Shown: positions 1-4,108 of the stretch, piece by piece
Layout of the letters: the number at the start of each line of letters is the position of its first letter
Position numbering within the stretch: position 1 is the stretch's first letter
Assembly: GCA_030622125.1 (NCBI GenBank)
Contig: JAUXGM010000146.1
Location: 1 to 5,151, forward strand
Direction: 5' to 3'
DNA: 5,151 bases
DNA from: a bacterium
GTDB taxonomy: Bacteria > AUK180
Translations under genes and position numbers: made by a program
Notes under the pieces: generated by a model
Seen by the model: only the letters and a program-made list of their open reading frames with translations
Database searches by the model: none
What the model was told of the DNA's origin: nothing

Positions 1-9
1 GACACAGTC

Positions 10-77
10 ATTCTATTTCCTTTGGCTATATTGGTATCGGGTGGTCTATCGTTATCTAAGGAAGAGTCCGGGACACA
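10..77 (+). repeat. Direct repeat copy 1 (68 bp)
   Basis: This copy aligns without gaps to 146-213, offset 136 bp, with 62 of 68 bases identical. The differences cluster in a short stretch at 34-42 and another at 60-63. The right end runs into the 5' arm of a hairpin (GTCCGGGACACA). The pairing of a conserved flank with a GGGACA-type hairpin resembles REP-type repeats mobilised by RAYT (TnpA-REP, Y1 transposase) enzymes. No transposase gene is in the window, so that link is inference. The strand is nominal. Confidence 0.8.
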
Positions 78-112
78 GTCTTGGGACGCACGATGCAAGC
101 AACGTATGTCCC
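70..112 (+). repeat. REP-like hairpin, copy 1
   Basis: The outer stem is GGGACA (70-75) with TGTCCC (107-112). A possible inner stem is CTTG (80-83) with CAAG (96-99). The inner part is unlike that of copy 2, while the outer stem and overall length (43 versus 45 nt) are kept. No T tract follows, so a simple terminator is unlikely. Confidence 0.6.
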
Positions 113-145
113 GCCTGTTTTCAGTGCATTTTCTTTTAACCTTTG

Positions 146-213
146 ATTCTATTTCCTTTGGCTATATTGTTCTCGGAAGGTCTATCGTTATCTAATGTAG
201 AGTCCGGGACACA
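146..213 (+). repeat. Direct repeat copy 2 (68 bp)
   Basis: This is the second copy of the unit at 10-77, with 6 mismatches and no net insertion or deletion. It is preceded by the AT-rich motif TTTTCTTTTAACCTTTG (129-145), of which a relative recurs close to the rsmB stop near 305-328. The right end enters the hairpin at 206-250. Confidence 0.8.
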
Positions 214-250
214 TCTCAACTTTAAAATATCCAAAGTTGAGGTATGTCCC
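206..250 (+). repeat. REP-like hairpin, copy 2
   Basis: This is a strong two-part stem: GGGACA (206-211) pairs with TGTCCC (245-250), and CTCAACTTT (215-223) pairs perfectly with AAAGTTGAG (233-241). The two helices are separated by CAT and GTA and capped by a 9-nt loop. On the plus strand TCTTTTT (251-257) follows immediately, so it could also end rightward transcription entering from the left. For the leftward operon no U tract follows. The same outer stem in copy 1 favours a repeat element over a dedicated terminator. Confidence 0.7.
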
Positions 251-333
251 TCTTTTTATGGGGGACGGAGATTAATATTATTTTTTACTAACCTTTAACC
301 TCTGTATTTTCTTTTGAACCTTAGATTTTTTCT

Positions 334-1593
334 TCATTTTTTTTGGAAAAGTGCCATTTCAAAACCGATCGGATTTTTTTTAGTCGGGATAATTCTAATG
401 TAGTTATCCTCAATAAACGGTGTTAAGAGATTTGGAATATCATCAACAATTGCCTTGAACTCCGTTCGTTTCTCTACTTCATTTACAATTTCTTTGATCT
501 CTTCACTTAAAAAACTGCACACGGAAAAGACCAGCCGCCCATTTTCTTTAAGAAGTTCGAGACCCGATAGAACAAGTTCAATTTGAAGTTTGTTCAATCT
601 TTCTATATTTGACATCTTCAACTTATATTTTACATCGGGTCTTTTCGCTATAACCCCTGTATTTGTGCAGGGGGCATCTATAAATACGGCATCAAATTTT
701 TCTTCCTTCGGAAAATTTTTGCCATTATAATTTGTTAATTGGACATCCATATTCCATTTTTTTATGTTATGTTCCATTACCTTCAATCTTTCCTTATTAA
801 GTTCATTTAAAGTCAGATCGATCTTTCCATTTACAAGATTATAGATCATAAATGACTTGTTACCGGGAGCAGCGGTAAGGTCAAGTATCTTCTCATTTTC
901 CCTTGCATTTAAAAGATAGACAGGAAATAAAGAGGCTTTTTCAAAAAGGAGTATCTTTCCTTCTTTGTTTTCCTTCTGAGCAATTTTATTATCACAAACC
1001 GAATGAACATCAGGAAGAATTTCCTTGCAATTTAATTCTGAGCGTGATTTACTGAATTTATTTACCATAAATACGGAAGGAACTTCCTGCATAAGTGCAG
1101 TAAATATCTTGATCGTTTTTTTCTTATTAAATTCTTCTGAGAGCTTAACTGTAAAATCTACCGGGAACGAATATTTTATGGAGATTTCTCTAATCTTGTT
1201 ATTTGGGGGTTTAACATTTTCAAGCTTGCCGTTGGTTTCCCTTAATATTGATCGTAATATCCAGTTTATGAACCCTTTTTCTCTTTTCTGTTTTGCATAT
1301 GAAACATATTCATTAACAACATATTCCGGCTTACTGCTGAAAAATATCTCATTGAGAGCTGCAAATATGACAGCACGATTATTCCTTGTTACATTTTGCT
1401 TTTTTTTAAGCGGTATCCTCATCATATAATCCAAAAGGAGGTAATTTCTAACAACTTGTGTTATATCATTATAGAATTTGCCTCTTTCTTTCTCATTGAT
1501 ATTTAAAATATATTTTTCTCTCATATCGGAGAGATTATTCTTAGCCGGATTAAATCCTTCAAGAAATTCTATTACAGCCTTTCTACTATCCAT
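334..1593 (-). CDS. rsmB: 16S rRNA m5C967 methyltransferase RsmB
   Basis: RsmB methylates C967 of 16S rRNA in the cytoplasm, using S-adenosylmethionine and two cysteines. The 419 aa match the family's usual length (about 430). Residues 1 to about 125 form the NusB-like RNA-binding domain, with the recognisable VNEYVSYAK and GFINWILRSILRE region. The Rossmann methyltransferase follows. SAM motif I is DLTAAPGNK (238-246), with acidic E264 at the ribose-binding position. Motif IV is DAPCTNTGV, with the product-release cysteine C309. Motif VI is FSVCS, with the catalytic nucleophile C359. The C-terminus keeps the family ending GFEMALFQK (410-418). Motif VI has Val where Thr is usual before the cysteine. 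The start overlaps the yjbQ end by 8 nt, and AAAGG (1600-1604) lies 6 nt upstream within yjbQ, so translation is probably coupled. It is the last gene of the leftward operon. Confidence 0.93.
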   Translation of the reverse strand: MDSRKAVIEFLEGFNPAKNNLSDMREKYILNINEKERGKFYNDITQVVRNYLLLDYMMRIPLKKKQNVTRNNRAVIFAALNEIFFSSKPEYVVNEYVSYAKQKREKGFINWILRSILRETNGKLENVKPPNNKIREISIKYSFPVDFTVKLSEEFNKKKTIKIFTALMQEVPSVFMVNKFSKSRSELNCKEILPDVHSVCDNKIAQKENKEGKILLFEKASLFPVYLLNARENEKILDLTAAPGNKSFMIYNLVNGKIDLTLNELNKERLKVMEHNIKKWNMDVQLTNYNGKNFPKEEKFDAVFIDAPCTNTGVIAKRPDVKYKLKMSNIERLNKLQIELVLSGLELLKENGRLVFSVCSFLSEEIKEIVNEVEKRTEFKAIVDDIPNLLTPFIEDNYIRIIPTKKNPIGFEMALFQKK

Positions 1594-1984
1594 TTATTAC
1601 CTTTACATAAAAATGTCTGGTTCTTGGACCGTCAAATTCGCAAAAGTAGATTGATTGCCATGTGCCGAGGACAAGATTGGAACTTTCCAATATCAAAGTA
1701 ACGGCTGAACCTATAAGTGAACATTTAATGTGGCTGTCGGAATTGCCTTCCGTATGATAATAATTTTCATTATGGGGAATAAGTTTTTTTAATTTTCCAA
1801 TTATATCGCGTTGAACATCGGGATCTGCACCTTCATTTATTGTAATGCCCGCCGTCGTATGCGGACAGTAAACAACAACAATACCATTTTCTATTTTTGA
1901 TCTTGATAACATATCTTTCACCCGGGTCGTAATGTCAATAAATTGGTTTCGCTCGTTTGTAGTTATTGAAAACTTTTCAAGCAT
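1586..1984 (-). CDS. yjbQ: YjbQ/UPF0047 family protein
   Basis: This 132-aa single-domain protein has the full UPF0047 signature. It reads CPHTTAGITINEGADPDV (40-57, with H42, N50 and E51), then HTEGNSDSHIK (77-87, with H77 and H85), LGTWQ (106-110) and EFDGPR (116-121). The conserved histidines form a metal- or ligand-binding pocket in the trimeric family fold. E. coli YjbQ has been reported to have weak thiamine-phosphate synthase activity, but the physiological role across the family is unsettled, and nothing else in the window concerns thiamine. The start is secure: AGGAGG (1989-1994) lies 4 nt upstream, inside the last codons of the radical SAM gene, and the ATG overlaps that gene's end by 8 nt (ATGCTTGA). 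The gene's own end overlaps the rsmB start by 8 nt (ATGGATAG). Confidence 0.92.
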   Translation of the reverse strand: MLEKFSITTNERNQFIDITTRVKDMLSRSKIENGIVVVYCPHTTAGITINEGADPDVQRDIIGKLKKLIPHNENYYHTEGNSDSHIKCSLIGSAVTLILESSNLVLGTWQSIYFCEFDGPRTRHFYVKVING

Positions 1985-3284
1985 AATTCCTCCTATTAAA
2001 ATTGTTTTTTAATTTTTTTAAGTTCTCCACTTCTTCTAAACTAAAATTGCCGGATAGAATAGAGTAAAGTGAGCTATTGTAGTAAAATGGTTCTTCTTTT
2101 TTATTTTTAATATTATTAAAATCAGGCGTCCCCGGTATCGGTGAAAACCAGGCAAGCTTGATCGTTCCCTCAAAATCTGCAATCTTTTCCATTGCCGTTG
2201 CTATTTCATTGTATGACTGTGAGGGTAAGCCGACAAGGAGATAGACCCACAGATTTTTTTTCTTATAGCCGGCGTTATGGAGCATCCTCAATACCTTTTT
2301 CAAGGGATATTTCTTTGTCTGTTTTTCCCTTACCGATAATGTATCGTAACCGATTGCAAGATCGGATACATTTGAATTGAACATCAGTTTTGCCGTTTTT
2401 TCCGTCAAAAGATGGGGATGGATGGCATTGGGAAGATGCAGTTGCACATTTCCCTTTTTTTTGTCCCATAATCTCAATATTTCATTAAAATGGTTATCAC
2501 TATTTACCAAGATCGCATCATCATAGATCGCAATATCTTTAACGCCGAGGTTTTTGAGATATTCAAGTTCTTCAACCGTTTCTTCCGGTGGTTTTTGGTA
2601 GAAAGAAGGATAGATCGTGTTTGAAGCACAATAGGTGCAGTGATAAGGACATCCCCACGATGTTTGAATTGCAGCAATGCTCTTGTTCTTATAGATGTTC
2701 CAATCAGGCAGGGGATAATCACTTCTTTTAATTGGTTTAAAATTTAATTTTATCTGAAATCTATCTTCAATAAAATTGTAAAGATCGGAAAGATCGGTGT
2801 CGTCAAATGTCCGATAAAAAAAATCATTATCAAGATATGTTTTTTTATCAAGAATTACACCGTTGCCTCCGACAATTATTGGGGTATCCGGAAAATATTT
2901 TTTTAATATTTTTGCTGTTTCAATCACACCAAGATACCAGTAGGTCATTCCTGTTGTAAGAAGTATGAGATCGGGTTTGGTGATAGATGTAAGTCTATGC
3001 TCAAATTCCGGTTTTGGTAGTCCATATCTTTTAAGATGAAAGGTATCCAATTTTTTTAGAATTTCAATGTCTTCTACTTTTTCAGTGTGGTATTTGCCGG
3101 TATTTCCCCATCTTATATTTATATGTTCAAACCACGGGTCAAATCGATCCAAAAGATCAATGAGATCGATATCTATATTATTTTTTTTAAGAATAGAAGA
3201 AAGATATAAAAGTCCGATCGGCTTATTCCAGAGATCGTAAGCCGCCACATCAAAAATATAAGGATTAATGAGAAGAAATCTCAG
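1977..3284 (-). CDS. B12-binding-type radical SAM protein
   Basis: This is a cobalamin-binding-domain radical SAM protein of unknown substrate. In 435-aa numbering, residues 1 to about 165 are a Rossmann-like B12-type domain: LLINPYIFD strand, YDLWNKPIGLLY, and later LILLTTGMTYWY and PIIVGGN. No DxHxxG histidine motif is visible. The radical SAM barrel carries the cluster motif CPYHCTYC (C212, C216, C219), binding a [4Fe-4S] cluster that cleaves SAM. It continues through IYDDAIL and VYLLVGLPSQS to WFSPIPGTPDF. The first conventional start is GTG at 3248, giving 423 aa, but it has no Shine-Dalgarno site and falls inside the conserved first strand. The open frame upstream encodes the missing RFLLINPYIFD directly after CTG codons at 3287 and 3284; I use 3284, where a family member would have its Met. 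The gene follows the 58-aa membrane gene, whose TAA (3294-3296) is in this frame. The start codon is uncertain and the family assignment is firm. Confidence 0.82.
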   Translation of the reverse strand: MRFLLINPYIFDVAAYDLWNKPIGLLYLSSILKKNNIDIDLIDLLDRFDPWFEHINIRWGNTGKYHTEKVEDIEILKKLDTFHLKRYGLPKPEFEHRLTSITKPDLILLTTGMTYWYLGVIETAKILKKYFPDTPIIVGGNGVILDKKTYLDNDFFYRTFDDTDLSDLYNFIEDRFQIKLNFKPIKRSDYPLPDWNIYKNKSIAAIQTSWGCPYHCTYCASNTIYPSFYQKPPEETVEELEYLKNLGVKDIAIYDDAILVNSDNHFNEILRLWDKKKGNVQLHLPNAIHPHLLTEKTAKLMFNSNVSDLAIGYDTLSVREKQTKKYPLKKVLRMLHNAGYKKKNLWVYLLVGLPSQSYNEIATAMEKIADFEGTIKLAWFSPIPGTPDFNNIKNKKEEPFYYNSSLYSILSGNFSLEEVENLKKLKNNFNRRNYA

Positions 3285-3293
3285 CAGTTTATT

Positions 3294-3470
3294 TTACTTT
3301 TTAGTCTTTAAATAGGCGTAAATAGCAAATATAACAAATAATGCTGAAATAAAAATAAAAGTTTTAGGTGCTGTTCCCAAAATTCCTGCATTTAGGATTA
3401 TCTTTGCGACAAATCCTAATACCAATGAGATCAATGATAAAATAAAAGCAACGAGTTCAACAATTTTCAT
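3294..3470 (-). CDS. Small two-helix membrane protein (58 aa)
   Basis: I do not recognise a family. The frame begins MKIVELVAFILSLISL and ends AIYAYLKTKK. It predicts two transmembrane helices, about residues 5-25 and 37-54, joined by a short loop with Asn27, Gly29, Gly32 and Pro35. A basic C-terminus (KTKK) suggests both ends lie in the cytoplasm. A strong GGAGG (3477-3481) lies 6 nt before the ATG, and a near-consensus promoter lies just beyond, which makes this a convincing gene despite its size. It is first in the leftward operon. Its TAA stop is in the reading frame of the radical SAM gene, with only about 9 nt between the stop and that gene's CTG codon at 3284. This suggests termination-reinitiation coupling. 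The function is unknown; anchoring or partnering the downstream enzyme is speculation. Confidence 0.8.
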   Translation of the reverse strand: MKIVELVAFILSLISLVLGFVAKIILNAGILGTAPKTFIFISALFVIFAIYAYLKTKK

Positions 3471-3476
3471 ATCGTA

Positions 3477-3481
3477 CCTCC
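3477..3481 (-). promoter_or_regulatory. Ribosome binding site of 58-aa membrane gene
   Basis: On the minus strand this reads GGAGG, 6 nt before the ATG at 3470. With transcription starting near 3487, the 5' leader would be only about 17 nt, leaving no room for a riboswitch or attenuator. Confidence 0.8.
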
Positions 3482-3493
3482 ATACTATATTAT

Positions 3494-3522
3494 ATTATAC
3501 AAAAAAAAACTAAAAAAATCAA
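3494..3522 (-). promoter_or_regulatory. Sigma70-type promoter of the leftward operon
   Basis: On the minus strand, the -35 element TTGATT (3517-3522) is separated by exactly 17 bp from the -10 element TATAAT (3494-3499). The spacer is almost pure T on this strand, including a run of nine (3501-3509). A second overlapping TATAAT (3489-3494) has no matching -35. The predicted start of transcription is near 3487. The call rests on consensus match and position only. Confidence 0.7.
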
Positions 3523-3556
3523 TAACAATTGTTTTTTTTAAGAAATAATTTTTTTT

Positions 3557-3579
3557 AATCTGTCTAATCCGTGGTTATT
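3557..3579 (+). repeat. Degenerate AATCTGT/AATCCGT intergenic motif
   Basis: AATCTGT (3557-3563) is followed by AATCCGT (3566-3572) at a 9-bp period and then GGTTATT. Similar AATCTGTG/AATCCGTGG strings are familiar to me from intergenic DNA of several AT-rich bacterial genomes. That is recollection rather than a search result. Confidence 0.35.
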
Positions 3580-3641
3580 CCATTAGAAAGCAGTATGGCG
3601 TACTAAGTATTTGGTATAGCGTAAAACGGAAATAAAACTAA

Positions 3642-3679
3642 TAGATTCTTCAATCGCTAATGCTCAATCAGAATGACAC
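3642..3679 (-). repeat. Degenerate GTCATTCTGA...GAAGAATCT element
   Basis: On the minus strand the element begins GTCATTCTGA and ends GAAGAATCT. These are the arms of an intergenic palindrome widely seen in bacteria, whose usual core is GAGCGAAGC-like. Here the arms persist (ATTCT 3645-3649 with AGAAT 3670-3674), but the core is longer and diverged, with TCAATC duplicated at 3650-3655 and 3664-3669. It looks like a decayed copy. Confidence 0.45.
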
Positions 3680-3864
3680 TGGGAATGTTTTTCTTTTATC
3701 TAAATCACAATTTCGCAAATGTCTTTACTTGATTTATTTTGAAAAAGAAGTTAAAATAAACCAAGAAAAAGATGGAAATAAAATATAATTTCTTTCATAC
3801 TAAATCAGAAAATATAACTTATAGACCTATGTCCGATATATCAATTTCTAAAATTAAAATAAAT

Positions 3865-3869
3865 GGAGG
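3865..3869 (+). promoter_or_regulatory. Ribosome binding site deciding the DUF3006 start
   Basis: GGAGG sits 5 nt before ATG at 3875. An upstream in-frame ATG at 3863 overlaps this site and has no Shine-Dalgarno of its own, so 3875 is the real start. Confidence 0.85.
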
Positions 3870-3874
3870 TTTTT

Positions 3875-4105
3875 ATGATAATTACAGGTGTATGTGATCG
3901 TTTTGAAGAGGAAATTGCAGTCATTGTTTTAGACAGAGGCGGTGAGATGTATATTCCTATTGCTTTACTTCCGAAAGATCTAAAAGAAGGTGATGTTCTC
4001 AATTTTGATGTTTCAATAGATAAAGAGGAAACAAAAAAACGCCTTGATGAAATGGAAAAGATGAGACAGGAACTTTTGGATAAGAATAAAAATAAAAAGG
4101 AGTGA
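3875..4105 (+). CDS. DUF3006 family protein
   Basis: This 76-aa protein matches the DUF3006 pattern of a small beta-rich domain: CDRFEEEIAVIVLD (7-20), a YIPIALLP strand and turn (26-33) and DLKEGDVLNFDV (35-46). A charged helix from about 48 to the end, probably coiled-coil, is rich in Glu, Lys and Met. The family has no established biochemical function. There is no signal peptide or membrane segment, so it is probably cytoplasmic. The start at 3875 is fixed by GGAGG at 3865-3869; starting at 3863 would add four residues that encode the ribosome binding site. The stop lies 3 nt before the next ATG, so it is co-transcribed with the secreted lamin-tail protein. DUF3006 genes are, as I recall, often near secreted lamin-tail or MBL-fold competence-like genes, which the neighbour partly fits. 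Confidence 0.85.
   Translation: MIITGVCDRFEEEIAVIVLDRGGEMYIPIALLPKDLKEGDVLNFDVSIDKEETKKRLDEMEKMRQELLDKNKNKKE
4097..4102 (+). promoter_or_regulatory. Ribosome binding site of lamin-tail gene
   Basis: AAGGAG lies 6 nt before ATG at 4109 and within the last codons of the DUF3006 gene (its final Lys-Glu), so the two genes are probably translationally coupled. Confidence 0.8.
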
Positions 4106-4108
4106 TAT

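Larger units (their letters stand above)
1..333. other. Gene-free region with REP-like repeats
   Basis: No open reading frame with a ribosome binding site is visible on either strand. Positions 10-77 and 146-213 are direct repeats, each leading into a GGGACA/TGTCCC hairpin. A separate short motif recurs: ATTTTCTTTT followed by (G)AACCTT and GATT occurs near 128-147 and again near 305-328, with a related AACCTTTAACCT at 291-302. The first nine bases, GACACAGTC, match 72-80, so a further unit may be cut by the window edge. On the minus strand, downstream of rsmB, I see no hairpin followed by a U tract, so no intrinsic terminator for the leftward operon is evident. Confidence 0.75.
3523..3862. 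other. Divergent intergenic region with degenerate repeats
   Basis: No convincing gene is present. The region carries A/T runs (eight T at 3532-3539), a degenerate double motif at 3557-3572 and a hairpin-type repeat at 3642-3679, both listed separately. Rightward promoter candidates are weak: TATAAT at 3784-3789 and TATAAC at 3813-3818 both lack a recognisable -35 at proper spacing. The start of rightward transcription is therefore not resolved from sequence. Confidence 0.55.

Noticed and set aside
10-213. CRISPR array
   Set aside because: There are only two long copies of 68 bp with mismatches, the unit spacing is 136 bp, and no cas gene is present.
206-257. Intrinsic terminator for the leftward operon
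   Set aside because: The hairpin is followed by a T tract only on the plus strand; in the leftward direction it is followed by GGACTCTA.
1025-1429. 134-codon plus-strand open frame
   Set aside because: It lies wholly antisense within rsmB, has no family resemblance, and is a by-product of AT-rich coding on the other strand.
2192-2722. Three open frames of 62-72 codons on both strands
   Set aside because: All are inside the radical SAM gene in other frames, with no ribosome binding sites and low-complexity or unnatural composition.
3863-3874. Upstream in-frame ATG for DUF3006
   Set aside because: This ATG is part of the ribosome binding site of the ATG at 3875 and has none of its own; the family begins near the later Met.
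3772-3897. 41-codon plus-strand frame starting ATGGAAATAAAA
   Set aside because: It overlaps the DUF3006 start out of frame, has only a weak purine stretch upstream, and has a composition expected of AT-rich noncoding DNA.
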